From contig DAHVAU010000004.1 of NCBI GenBank assembly GCA_027314465.1, positions 1 to 37,576 of the forward strand: a stretch of DNA of 37,576 bases. Direction: 5' to 3'. The translations under genes and the position numbers were made by a program. Of this stretch, positions 15,711 through 24,023 are shown piece after piece. The notes beneath the pieces are model-generated. The model made no database searches and was not told the origin of the DNA. It saw only the letters and a program-made list of their open reading frames with translations. Positions within the stretch are counted from its first letter, which is position 1; each line of letters starts with the position of its first letter. The stretch comes from Microcaldota archaeon (lineage in GTDB: Archaea; Micrarchaeota; Micrarchaeia; Micrarchaeales; CABMGC01).

Positions 15711-16472
15711 CTATCCCTTGAGCTCCAGGTATCCCAGTGATACCATCTTATCCAGTATCTGCTCCACCCTTGTTGGAGACACGCCGTGGGACTTGGAGAA
15801 CTCAACTATGTCTATGGAGCTGTTGTGAACGGTTATCCAGTCCTCCACCAGTGCCATGAGCGACTCGTCGCTGTATTTCTGCAGCGATGCAAGCTGGCCT
15901 TTGAGCACCTTGTTCTCTTCCGAGAGCTGCGCTGACTGTATCGTAAGATTCCTGTTTGCAGCAGATACCTCTATCTCAAGCCTCTTTGTCTCCCTGTATT
16001 CGGATAGCAGCGAGTCGTACCTGTTGTACAGTGTGGTGTAGTTCTGCGAGAGGCCTGATAGAAGCCCGTCAAGCACGGAGTCTATGTACTGTATGAACTT
16101 GAGCTGGTCCAGAGAGTACTTGCCGTCAAGAATCGAGACTATGGCGGCTACGCTCTTAAGCACGCTTGCGCGCCGCAGGCTGACGCTGGAATCCGGTATG
16201 ATTGAATATGTGATATCGATGCCGTCGGGCTTTATGCTTATTATGTGGAATAGGTACGGCCTGCGGTTTATGCTCCTGCTCTCCACCTTTATCAGGTCCA
16301 GCCCGGAGTCTGATGACTTGAACAGATAGAACGGCAGGCTCCCCAGTGCCGCCTTAACATCGCCCATTGTGCCATTGAGCTTGCCTGATATCGAGAACTC
16401 CTCAACCTTTGGCTGCGAGACCTGCTGCGATGGGCTGGCGTTCTGTGATGCTGGATCCGGAGCATTAGCCAC
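15711..16472 (-). CDS. Coiled-coil protein with C-terminal winged helix
   Basis: 253 residues, no TM. The N-terminal 30 residues are disordered (Ser/Gln/Pro rich). About 30-120 is a compact alpha/beta domain. About 125-205 is a coiled coil (YDSLLSEYRETKRLEIEV and QLSEENKVLKGQLASLQK). About 210-253 is a winged-helix-like end (IVEFSKSHGVSPTRVEQILD, then MVSLGYLELKG). The family is unknown. It lies 9 nt before the 52-aa gene and 14 nt after the zinc-ribbon gene in one operon. The shape suits a cytosolic scaffold or adaptor for the ATPase; it could also be a regulator. Confidence 0.65.
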   Translation of the reverse strand: MANAPDPASQNASPSQQVSQPKVEEFSISGKLNGTMGDVKAALGSLPFYLFKSSDSGLDLIKVESRSINRRPYLFHIISIKPDGIDITYSIIPDSSVSLRRASVLKSVAAIVSILDGKYSLDQLKFIQYIDSVLDGLLSGLSQNYTTLYNRYDSLLSEYRETKRLEIEVSAANRNLTIQSAQLSEENKVLKGQLASLQKYSDESLMALVEDWITVHNSSIDIVEFSKSHGVSPTRVEQILDKMVSLGYLELKG

Positions 16473-16486
16473 TATACCACCATACT

Positions 16487-16876
16487 CTATTCATGCTGGC
16501 CATTTTTATAGCCTTTCTTTGTTCCGTGCCTTGGTATCTCCAGCGCAGGAGTGTAATTCAGCAGGGACATTAGGTACATGATCAGGAGCACCACCGCAGC
16601 TATGAGGAACGTTGATATTGAAGGGGCCATGAACAGGCTCAGAATCATGAATATTACTCCAAGCGCAACGTACATTATCTGCCTTGAAGTGTACTTGTCC
16701 CTCCTCTTCCTGTACTGGGCATAGCATGCCCTGCACACCACGAGCCTGCTGCCCTTCTCGTTCTTTGTGACATTTCTCTTGAACAGCCTTATGGCGTCTA
16801 TGATATGGTCGTTGGCGACAGGAAGTCCGTCCCTCCTCTTCCCGCACATTATGCAGTAGCTTGGTTTCGCTGGCAT
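16487..16876 (-). CDS. Zinc-ribbon protein with two TM helices
   Basis: 129 residues. An N-terminal zinc ribbon uses CIMC (8-11) and CRAC (48-51). Two TM segments follow (about 68-85 and 88-107: IMYVALGVIFMILSLFM and TFLIAAVVLLIMYLMSLL), then a short basic tail. The topology predicts the ribbon in the cytosol. It lies 4 nt from the end of the 101-aa gene, so cotranscription is likely. Function unknown; it may anchor cytosolic subunits of the machine to the membrane. Confidence 0.65.
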   Translation of the reverse strand: MPAKPSYCIMCGKRRDGLPVANDHIIDAIRLFKRNVTKNEKGSRLVVCRACYAQYRKRRDKYTSRQIMYVALGVIFMILSLFMAPSISTFLIAAVVLLIMYLMSLLNYTPALEIPRHGTKKGYKNGQHE

Positions 16877-16880
16877 CTCA

Positions 16881-17186
16881 TCATTCTATTGTAAGCTCCA
16901 CTATCTTTCCGAAGGTGTTCTTTATCCTTTCCTCTTCAAACGCATCCATCACGTTTGAGACGGATACATCGTCTATGCCTATCCTTCGCAGTATGTTTAT
17001 GACATCGCTCTGATGAAGGCCGGTCCTAAGCAGCATGTCCGTGAACATGAGCACGTTGACGTGGCTGTGCATCTTGTCCAGCTGGCCCACTATCTGCTCT
17101 ATGTTCTTCTCCCCGACCTTGAAGCTGGCCAGTAGCTTCTTGAATTCCAGCTTGCTTATCCCCAGCGATCCTGCCAATTCTATCAC
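16881..17186 (-). CDS. Small helical protein sharing a module with the VirB4-like ATPase
   Basis: 101 residues, all helical, starting at GTG 17186, which overlaps the ATPase stop as GTGA. Its segment VLMFTDMLLRTGLHQSDVIN, continuing ILRRIGIDD, parallels the last about 40 residues of the ATPase (LKEFVKILISERMTKEAIVS, continuing LLRAIGISD). The two proteins therefore appear to share a helical interaction module. Likely role: a partner that pairs with or caps the ATPase C-terminus. The family is unknown. Confidence 0.6.
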   Translation of the reverse strand: MIELAGSLGISKLEFKKLLASFKVGEKNIEQIVGQLDKMHSHVNVLMFTDMLLRTGLHQSDVINILRRIGIDDVSVSNVMDAFEEERIKNTFGKIVELTIE

Positions 17187-18688
17187 TCACTATATACAAA
17201 AGCCCTGCTTATTATGTTGTCCGATATGCCTATGGCCCTGAGCAGGGACACTATGGCCTCCTTGGTCATCCTCTCGCTGATCAGTATCTTGACGAACTCC
17301 TTGAGGTCCACGAGCCTTGTCCTTGCATCGAGCTGCTTGAACACTGCATCTATTATATCGTTGTTTATGCTGCTCTCTATGAACTTCGACGTGAGCAGCA
17401 GCTTCTCGAACGAGTACTCCTTTTGCAGGGTCTGGTCCCTGTTCTCCGATTCCGAGAGCAGGTCTGCCAGCGTTATTGTGTACACATCAAGAGGCACCTC
17501 TCCAACAACCCTGTTGAGTATGAACGTTGATGGGAACTGCGCAGAGGTCTGAAACGACATGTCTATTGCGGCTTCGCCAACCCCAAGCTTGCTTATCTCC
17601 GACCTTATGAACGGAGAGAAGTTGAGCGACCCTTGTATGTAGTCCATGAACTTCTGGAACTTTATCCTGAGTATTATGTTGGTGCCTACGTTTGAGAATA
17701 TGGCCTCGTTGATATCCGTTGGGTTCTGCGAAGCGACTATTAGGCCGAACTGGTACTTCCTTCCCTCCCTTACTATCGTGATCGCATCGCTCCTGTCATC
17801 GCTGGCCACCTTCCACGCCTCGTCCAGCACTATTATTGCCTTGAGGCCCTTTACTGCGCTCCATCCCTCGGATCTCATCTTCTCCTTGAGCGTCTGGAGC
17901 ATGAACAGCGCAGCAAGCGCCCTGAACCTCTCGTCAGGCAGGCCCGACAGATCGAGGTCCACGAGCCCTGATGATATGAGCTTGTCGAGATCTATGGTGC
18001 TCTTCCTGGCGAAGTAGTCCTCGCCCTCCCTTGAGAACTGCCTGAGCCTGTATATCGCATTCTCGAGCTCCGCAGGATACTCGTAGGTGCCTTCCTGGAG
18101 CTTCTCCTCCAGCAGCTTTGCAACGTCCTTGAGCGTCGGCGCAGGCCTGTTGCCAGTAGGCAGGCTTGAGAGTATGAAGCCTGCATTGAGGTACGCCTGC
18201 TCCACGGCCTCCGCCGTGAGCCTTCGCTGCTCAGGGAACCCGGTTATGTCGGTGAGTATGTCAAGCGAGTTCATTATCTGCTTTGACCTGTCTATCGGCT
18301 TCATGCCAGCAAGGTCCATCAGGTTTATGTAGTCGCCCTTTGCCAGCGATATTATGGTGCCGCCGCTCTGCTTGACCCAGCCCCTGTACTCCCCGGCCCA
18401 GTCTATTATTATGGCGTTAGTCCCCCACACGTAGCTTGCGCGCGTCAGGAACGTCTTTACGAAGAAGCTCTTTCCTGACCCTGTTATTCCCACCACAGAT
18501 ATATGCGGGTTTGTGAGGTTGTTGAACGTCCAGGTGAACGGCACGCCGAACCTCTTTGTTATGCCCACGAATATTGAATCCGTGGGGTCGTTGAGCAGGA
18601 ACTCTGGCGGCGGCTCTGGAGGCCTTGATAGGAAGGTTCTCTTGGCCAGTTCGTTGCTCATCAGTTTTTGCATCTTTATTAGTCCCAT
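17183..18688 (-). CDS. HerA/VirB4-type secretion ATPase
   Basis: 501 residues. Walker A GITGSGKS (67-74), Walker B AIIVLDEAW (284-292), VREGRKYQFG (307-315) as the probable arginine-finger region, then ASQNP (319-323), the usual HerA/VirB4 order. There is no TM segment and no long N-terminal VirB4 domain: it begins almost at the motor. The C-terminal 40 residues form a helical module also found in the next gene. ATG 18688 is chosen since GTGATC sits just upstream; the longer reading would need TTG inside the previous gene. It is a likely hexameric motor for DNA or protein transfer in the adjacent membrane complex. Confidence 0.87.
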   Translation of the reverse strand: MGLIKMQKLMSNELAKRTFLSRPPEPPPEFLLNDPTDSIFVGITKRFGVPFTWTFNNLTNPHISVVGITGSGKSFFVKTFLTRASYVWGTNAIIIDWAGEYRGWVKQSGGTIISLAKGDYINLMDLAGMKPIDRSKQIMNSLDILTDITGFPEQRRLTAEAVEQAYLNAGFILSSLPTGNRPAPTLKDVAKLLEEKLQEGTYEYPAELENAIYRLRQFSREGEDYFARKSTIDLDKLISSGLVDLDLSGLPDERFRALAALFMLQTLKEKMRSEGWSAVKGLKAIIVLDEAWKVASDDRSDAITIVREGRKYQFGLIVASQNPTDINEAIFSNVGTNIILRIKFQKFMDYIQGSLNFSPFIRSEISKLGVGEAAIDMSFQTSAQFPSTFILNRVVGEVPLDVYTITLADLLSESENRDQTLQKEYSFEKLLLTSKFIESSINNDIIDAVFKQLDARTRLVDLKEFVKILISERMTKEAIVSLLRAIGISDNIISRAFVYSE

Positions 18689-18692
18689 ATGA

Positions 18693-19514
18693 TCACTTCT
18701 GTTGGTCAAACTCCGAAGACAGCTCGCCGATGCTAGGTACCCTGTAATTGAAGTTGTGCACCAGGTACATCTCCCTGCCCATTATGCGGGCTATGCTCAG
18801 GTCGAATATGTTGAATACCGTGGAGAGCTCGTTGAGCTGGTTTGTGAGCCTGTCCATCGCCTCTTTCTGGCTCACGCCTACCGCAGTACTCTCTATATAC
18901 ATTATGCTGTTGACCGGTCTTTCCCCTTCACCTATCCTGTCTATCCTTGCCTGTATCACATTTATCTGCCTCTGTATTGTCTCAAGGCCCATTGGATTGG
19001 GGTTGCTTCCCTGTGTCTCCTTAGAGTACTGGAACTCCAGAAGGCCGCGTTTGGCCTCAAGCTCCTCCCTGTAGTGCTGCACCTCCTCGGCAACGGCCAC
19101 TATGTTGAACTTGAACGGGAAGTGTATGTTCATTATGGCCTTCTCCCACTTGTCAGGCGCAGCTGCCAGGGCCATGTCCTCTTCCTGCACCTGCTCCTGC
19201 GCGAATATGTAGTTGTAGATGTTTGCTGTTAGGTATCCTGTCGCATAGTATATGCCGTTGGAGTACTTTATTATTGCATCCTGGCTCTTTGGTATTATGT
19301 AGCCCTTTGAAGGCACTATGACTATATTGAGCAGCTTTGTGAATGCGGGGAATATCAGGAAGTCTGCGAAGGCTATGAGCAGTATGAGGCCCAGGGAGAC
19401 GAACCCGAAGACAACTATTATTAGCCCGACTACGCCGTACTTGACACCGTTGACTATTACTAGCAGAACTACCAGCACTGAGAGGGCTATGTGTATTATC
19501 GTCTTCTCGTCCAT
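18693..19514 (-). CDS. Two-TM protein, possible detached VirB4 N-terminal module (paralog 1)
   Basis: 273 residues. Two TM helices (about 5-24 and 28-55) are followed by a cytosolic alpha/beta domain: strands around YSNGIYYATGYL, a long helix (VAEEVQHYREELEAKRGLLE), strands at VNSIMYIESTAVG, a helix (EAMDRLTNQLNELSTVFN), and the tail NYRVPSIGEL. The 282-aa product upstream has the same order and ends MIPPTTISEL. The layout resembles PrgI-type membrane segments joined to the N-terminal domain of VirB4/TrbE, which the neighbouring ATPase lacks. This link is inferred from architecture, not from a search. GTGATGGG precedes the ATG. Confidence 0.6.
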   Translation of the reverse strand: MDEKTIIHIALSVLVVLLVIVNGVKYGVVGLIIVVFGFVSLGLILLIAFADFLIFPAFTKLLNIVIVPSKGYIIPKSQDAIIKYSNGIYYATGYLTANIYNYIFAQEQVQEEDMALAAAPDKWEKAIMNIHFPFKFNIVAVAEEVQHYREELEAKRGLLEFQYSKETQGSNPNPMGLETIQRQINVIQARIDRIGEGERPVNSIMYIESTAVGVSQKEAMDRLTNQLNELSTVFNIFDLSIARIMGREMYLVHNFNYRVPSIGELSSEFDQQK

Positions 19515-19518
19515 CCCA

Positions 19519-20346
19519 TCACATCATGTTCTGCGTCTGCTGGTTCTGCGAGTACCTCATGAGCTCGCTTATGGTCGTAGGCGGTATCATGTATTCAGGC
19601 TCCACCAGCACAAGCATGTCCGCCCCAGTTACCACTGATGCGCTCACCCCCACAGTTGCACTTATTCCTGCTGCAACCTCATCGGCCTTGAGCGATATCA
19701 TGTTCATCGCCTCTTCCTCTGTGCCTCCGAATACGGTGACTGCCGCATACACATCAAGGGCCTGCGAGTTTGCCTTTGAGACGCTGTCAAGCAGGTTGTG
19801 CCACATCGTCACCTCCCCCTTTATCCTGTCGAGCTGGGGCTTGCTGGCGTTCTTGTCAAGTTGTATGGCGTTGTACCTGGCCTCGGCCTCGTTTAGCCTG
19901 GAAGTCACCCTGGCTATGTAATCGTCTTTGTTTATGGAGTAGAGCTGCGAGGTCACCTTTATCGGGGTCTTGCTTATGCTTACCATCCTTGAGAACACAT
20001 TGGAGAAGTTGAACTTCTGTTCGTCATTCATCTCGGTGGACGAACTGTACACAGGCACCTTGATGAATGATGTCGCGTATATGAGGTTGTCCTTCCTTAC
20101 CAGTATCGCGTTGCCGTTCTGCGACATGTAGAAGGCATCGTCTGGATCTAGCACCACGCTGCCGCTCTTGGATCGCAGCACAGGCGCATACAGGTAGTAG
20201 TAGTACCTGGTCGCGAATGCCAGCACAGCGGCAATAAGCGCTATGATGGCTAAGAGTAGAGCCACCGGGCTCAGGCTGGCTGGAGGCAACCCAGTAAGCG
20301 TTGCAAAAACGAAACCAACCGCAGCGATGACAATGAAGATTACCAT
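19519..20346 (-). CDS. Two-TM protein, possible detached VirB4 N-terminal module (paralog 2)
   Basis: About 275 residues. TM1 (MVIFIVIAAVGFVFATL) and TM2 (VALLLAIIALIAAVLAFA) precede a soluble domain with ILVRKDNLIYATSFI, a helix YIARVTSRLNEAEARYNAIQ, strands ALDVYAAVTVFGGTEEEA and the tail YMIPPTTISEL. It shares fold order and many positions with the 273-aa neighbour. The start is uncertain: ATG 20346 is given, while an in-frame TTG at 20367 adds PSSNQE. The TATA GTTTATAT (20398-20391) predicts a transcript start near 20368, which would make the TTG leaderless. Probable membrane partner of the VirB4-like motor. Confidence 0.55.
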   Translation of the reverse strand: MVIFIVIAAVGFVFATLTGLPPASLSPVALLLAIIALIAAVLAFATRYYYYLYAPVLRSKSGSVVLDPDDAFYMSQNGNAILVRKDNLIYATSFIKVPVYSSSTEMNDEQKFNFSNVFSRMVSISKTPIKVTSQLYSINKDDYIARVTSRLNEAEARYNAIQLDKNASKPQLDRIKGEVTMWHNLLDSVSKANSQALDVYAAVTVFGGTEEEAMNMISLKADEVAAGISATVGVSASVVTGADMLVLVEPEYMIPPTTISELMRYSQNQQTQNMM

Positions 20347-20390
20347 TTCTTGATTGCTGCTGGGCAACTGACCACTGGTTTATACTAACA

Positions 20391-20398
20391 ATATAAAC
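20391..20398 (-). promoter_or_regulatory. TATA box before the ATPase sub-operon
   Basis: Minus-strand GTTTATAT predicts transcription from about 20368 through the paralog pair, the ATPase and the downstream genes. This sub-operon may therefore be driven separately from the genes upstream. Confidence 0.45.
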
Positions 20399-20435
20399 TA
20401 TTAAAAGCTAACCGTGCACATGCCAGACGCTGGCT

Positions 20436-22871
20436 CTAGGAGCGCTTTCTGGAAAGCTTCTTTCTGAGCGTCTCTGCAGCTGTTGCGCTGACACCCACAT
20501 TTGCACTGGCCTGCAGGCTCCTTAGCGTGGTCTCTGAAGCGCTTGAGTTCGAAGCCACAGAGAGCTGCTCTGCAACATTGCCAGTTGTTGCGATGCTATC
20601 CAGAGTCTCTTCTGATGCGCTGGAATTGGATGCCACAGTGACTCTTTCCTCGCTGCTGCCGCCCCTTGCGATGGCATCCAGCGCAGGCTTTGCTGTGCTC
20701 GTGTCCCTTGCGATGGCCATGCGTTCCTTGAGCGTTCTGTCAGCAGTATTGGCTATCTCTGCTTCATCGCGCATGTCTGTCGCGCGGCCGGCAGGGGCCT
20801 TGCTTATGTCCCCCTCGCTCATGTCCTTGTAAGGCGATGCAGCCATGGTCTCCAGCACGTCCCTTGGGGTGCTTGGATTCGAAGCCGCTGCCAGCTTCTC
20901 CCCGGCAGCGCCAGTAGTTGCTATTGTCCTGAGCACATCGACAGGAGTGTGCGAGTTGCCTGCAAGGGCCGTGCGCAGGTCCGCGTTTGCGGCCCCGTGA
21001 TTGTCATGCAGGTCCTGCAGTGTGGACTGGCTTGTGAATGCATTTGACGCTGCTGTCACATGAATCCTGTTTAGCTCCCTCTGCTTGTCGGATAGGATCT
21101 TGGCCTGCTGTGCAGCTTCATCTGAGCGTTCCTTTGCCTCTTTCGCCAGGCGCGCTGCGTCTTCGTGGCGCGCTGCGCGCGCCGCAACTGCGCTTGCATT
21201 TGAAAGGCGCGTCGCCTCGTTGTTGAGGCTGGTAACTTCAGACTGCCTGTCGCTCAGGTTGTCCTCGTACTTTCTCATGAATGCATCTATGCGCTCAGGA
21301 TTGCTCAGGCGCTTGAGATGCTCTCTTCTTGCCCCGCTGAGCATGCTGGCAGCAGTCTCATTCGGGCTTCCTGCAGCAGCAAGCCTGTCCTCCTTAGCCT
21401 GCGATATGCCCCTAGTAAGGCTGCGGTTGCGCATTATAGAGCCAGCAGTTAAGCCGCCTGTTGCTGCGGCCACACCGGCCATGCCAGTAATGCCCCTGTA
21501 CGCCCTAGTATAAGGAGTCGATGTCGGCTTCGTGCCCGCTTCGGATATCTTCTCGCGTACCTTAGCTGGCAAGTCCCGTATCTTCATCGGGGCGAGCGCG
21601 CCTCCTGGAACCAGGACTGCAGGCGATGCCAGACCAGCAGCGCTCCTCGCTGCTGGCGCCCCGTAACCAGTAAAATCGTATCCGCCTTGAGGGCCTTTCA
21701 TGGCATGGTAGATGCCAAGCAGCGCGGCAGATGTTATGGAATGGTCGTAAGAGCCGGGTTTTGCTGCGGCATAATGTATCTTCTTTACCTCGTCAATCAC
21801 GGCCTTCTCCATGGCCTTGTGCTCCTTTCGTGTCATCTGGGACAGATCACCGGCATACTTTGCTGAGTGTACTGCTATTATATCGCGCGCGCTATCGTAC
21901 CTGCTGTCAGCAGCTATCTTGCTCCTCTCTATGGGTTTGCGGTATCCGACATCGACGGCCTTCTGGGATGCCCTGTAACCCAGGTATAGCGGAGGTACGC
22001 CCATCAGAGCCACGGTGCTGCCTACTCCCCTAATGTGTTGCGGAAGCCTCTTGTCGAGATTCCTAACGAAATGGCTGTCCTGCCTCTTTGCAGAGGCATT
22101 TGCCTGGAAGCGGGTATTCCTTAGCCTGTATGCATGGCCTGAGCGCAATACACCATACGACAATCCCAGGATAGGATTTACTGCTAATATCCCCAGCCCT
22201 AACGCGCCGCCCATAGCTACCTTCGTTTTTCTGGACCTTCCCTGCCACCTGCGCTTGAGCGCTGACGAGGTCTTAGACACCCCCGAAACAGCCTTACCCA
22301 CGGTCTTGCCGTACAGCGCAGAAGATCCTGCAAGAGTAGCATTTACTCCACTCGCTTTGGCTGCAGTCCAGCTGCCCATCTTCCTGAGCCTGTTCCTGGC
22401 GCCCGTTGGCTTGCCAGGGACCCCTGTGAAGACCTTTCTGAGGCGCCTTCCAGTACGCCGCCTGAACATTGTAGCACGGCCGCCGGTCGGCATTACAGCT
22501 GCCATAGGAGCCAGAATTCTTGCCGCTGCCCTCTTAGGCAGTGGCGGTCTCCCTCCTGCAGCCCCTATAAGCGTCTTTCCGGTGAACTTCGCGCTCTTGC
22601 TCCTGCCCTTTGCGGCGCGCAGCCTGCTGCCCACCATTAGCTCGCCAGCGTGGTGGCCCAATAGGGGCAGCACGAATGCATTCTTCCCTGCCAGCGAGGC
22701 CTTTCCTGCGGGATTGATGGCGCTGAACGTTGTTATGCCGAAGAAGTTGAACAGGCTGTATCCCCTGTTCAGGCCAGCGGCAGCGACTAGAAGTATGAGT
22801 ATGATTATTATTGGAATAAGGCCGTTTATGGCCCCCAGGGACAGCAATATAGCCATCAGAACCAATAACAT
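20436..22871 (-). CDS. Membrane-anchored protein with C-terminal LRV-type repeats
   Basis: 811 residues. An N-terminal TM hairpin (about 2-34) is followed by a long Arg/Lys/Ala/Gly-rich region (70-300) and further weakly hydrophobic stretches (about 220-240, 290-310, 465-485). A coiled coil follows at about 510-600. From about 631 come five degenerate repeats of leucine-rich-variant type: LRTALAGNSHTPVDVLRTIA, LAAASNPSTPRDVLETMA, MAIARDTSTAKPALDAIA, VTVASNSSASEETLDSIA and LSVASNSSASETTLRSLQ. It ends in basic KKLSRKRS. TATA ATTTATAT at about 22906-22899 gives a short leader. The repeat superhelix is probably a protein-docking surface. No enzyme motif seen. Confidence 0.65.
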   Translation of the reverse strand: MLLVLMAILLSLGAINGLIPIIIILILLVAAAGLNRGYSLFNFFGITTFSAINPAGKASLAGKNAFVLPLLGHHAGELMVGSRLRAAKGRSKSAKFTGKTLIGAAGGRPPLPKRAAARILAPMAAVMPTGGRATMFRRRTGRRLRKVFTGVPGKPTGARNRLRKMGSWTAAKASGVNATLAGSSALYGKTVGKAVSGVSKTSSALKRRWQGRSRKTKVAMGGALGLGILAVNPILGLSYGVLRSGHAYRLRNTRFQANASAKRQDSHFVRNLDKRLPQHIRGVGSTVALMGVPPLYLGYRASQKAVDVGYRKPIERSKIAADSRYDSARDIIAVHSAKYAGDLSQMTRKEHKAMEKAVIDEVKKIHYAAAKPGSYDHSITSAALLGIYHAMKGPQGGYDFTGYGAPAARSAAGLASPAVLVPGGALAPMKIRDLPAKVREKISEAGTKPTSTPYTRAYRGITGMAGVAAATGGLTAGSIMRNRSLTRGISQAKEDRLAAAGSPNETAASMLSGARREHLKRLSNPERIDAFMRKYEDNLSDRQSEVTSLNNEATRLSNASAVAARAARHEDAARLAKEAKERSDEAAQQAKILSDKQRELNRIHVTAASNAFTSQSTLQDLHDNHGAANADLRTALAGNSHTPVDVLRTIATTGAAGEKLAAASNPSTPRDVLETMAASPYKDMSEGDISKAPAGRATDMRDEAEIANTADRTLKERMAIARDTSTAKPALDAIARGGSSEERVTVASNSSASEETLDSIATTGNVAEQLSVASNSSASETTLRSLQASANVGVSATAAETLRKKLSRKRS

Positions 22872-22898
22872 GCGATCAACATATTACAGGAGGCATTT

Positions 22899-22926
22899 TC
22901 ATATAAATACCTACCTAGGCGCCTAG
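22899..22926 (-). promoter_or_regulatory. Promoter of the LRV-repeat gene plus 12-bp palindrome
   Basis: Minus-strand GTATTTATATG (about 22909-22899) is a TATA box. Just upstream is the perfect palindrome CTAGGCGCCTAG (22915-22926), which covers the stop codon of the 366-aa gene and could be an operator. Confidence 0.4.
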
Positions 22927-24023
22927 ACAAGTGTGCGCAGCCTTCCCGAGGTCTTTGCCATCCCCCCCAGTATCTCGGCTATCTGGGTCACCAGCGCATA
23001 TGTGAGAGCTATGATAAGCGCTGGGAAGAACAGTATGGAGAGCCAGAATGCCCCGAAAGTGCTCTGTAGCTGCCCTATGGTCGATACGAGAGGGGCGCTG
23101 GCTGACAGGGAATTGTCTATGAGGCCGCTTGGGGATGCGCCATATCTGTTGAGCGCAGTCTGCGATTGCGAGAGCTGCGTGTAGATGTTGGTCGATGTGT
23201 AGTAGTATGCTATCGAGAACAGGGTAGGCATTATAAAGTAGAATCCTATGGCCATGGCTATCATCATGCCGCCCAGGTTGCGCGTAGGTATCAGAGCCCT
23301 GAATATGATTCCAGGCACAAGGAATACAGGTATTGCGGCGTACATGAAGAATATTATCAGGTAGAACTGCGTGTACAGCGACAGCATCGCCTCGAACATG
23401 AACGCCACCACGACCCATGACGGCCAGAAGAACAGGTACTGGAAGGCGAGAGCCCACACCGGCGGTATGGTAGGGAAGTTGAATCCGCCAACTTCGCCCT
23501 CGAGCTTGAAGCTGGTGTAGCTGTAACCCAGGGTGCCAAGGTAGAAGACGTGGGATGCAGTGGTGTATGTTGTGTTCAGAGTGGTTGCTATGTAAGTAAG
23601 CGATGCATCAAACGGATTGATCGGGCCTGCAGTAACTGCCGGGAGTATGCCGAACATGACAGCGCTTATGAACACGAACAGTATCGCCATCATTGCCGTT
23701 GCTGTGGCCTCGTACAGCTCTCCTGTGCCAAACGTCCTGAGCCTGTCGTTTCTGAACGCCACTCCGAACATGAATAGGACAGCCGCTATTGAATAGGAGA
23801 ACATCACAGCGACCATCATCAGCGGGAAGTACTTGTGCCATTCGCTTATTATTGAGGGATTTATGTACTTGCAGTACCACGGAGCCACATTCTCTACTAT
23901 TCCTCCGGCAGCAGGATTTCCACAGTACTGGCTAAGTATGCCCTGCGCGTGCAATAGGCCGGTTATGCAGAGCACCGCTACAAACGCAATGGCCAGGGCG
24001 AATGTTATCCTCTTTGGCATCAT
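22923..24023 (-). CDS. VirB6/CedA-like polytopic membrane protein, paralog 1
   Basis: 366 residues. A signal peptide (RITFALAIAFVAVLCITGLLHAQG) is followed by TM segments at about 68-90 and 107-128, an outer loop with cysteines, and a TM cluster at about 190-240. The cytosolic loop FRALIPTRNLGGMMIA (241-256) enters another TM that ends at P266, and a final TM lies at about 325-348. The C-terminus is LGGMAKTSGRLRTLV. The RLRTFGTGELYEA loop (95-106) and the RxxPxTRxxGG loop recur in the five neighbours. The ATG overlaps the preceding stop (ATGA), with GAGG 6 nt upstream. Likely a core channel subunit of the secretion-like machine. Confidence 0.65.
   Translation of the reverse strand: MMPKRITFALAIAFVAVLCITGLLHAQGILSQYCGNPAAGGIVENVAPWYCKYINPSIISEWHKYFPLMMVAVMFSYSIAAVLFMFGVAFRNDRLRTFGTGELYEATATAMMAILFVFISAVMFGILPAVTAGPINPFDASLTYIATTLNTTYTTASHVFYLGTLGYSYTSFKLEGEVGGFNFPTIPPVWALAFQYLFFWPSWVVVAFMFEAMLSLYTQFYLIIFFMYAAIPVFLVPGIIFRALIPTRNLGGMMIAMAIGFYFIMPTLFSIAYYYTSTNIYTQLSQSQTALNRYGASPSGLIDNSLSASAPLVSTIGQLQSTFGAFWLSILFFPALIIALTYALVTQIAEILGGMAKTSGRLRTLV

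Noticed and set aside
22015..22926. Plus-strand ORF of 303 codons opposite the LRV-repeat gene
   Set aside because: It is the antisense shadow of the Arg/Ala/Gly-rich region. The minus-strand gene has a TATA box and recognisable repeats.
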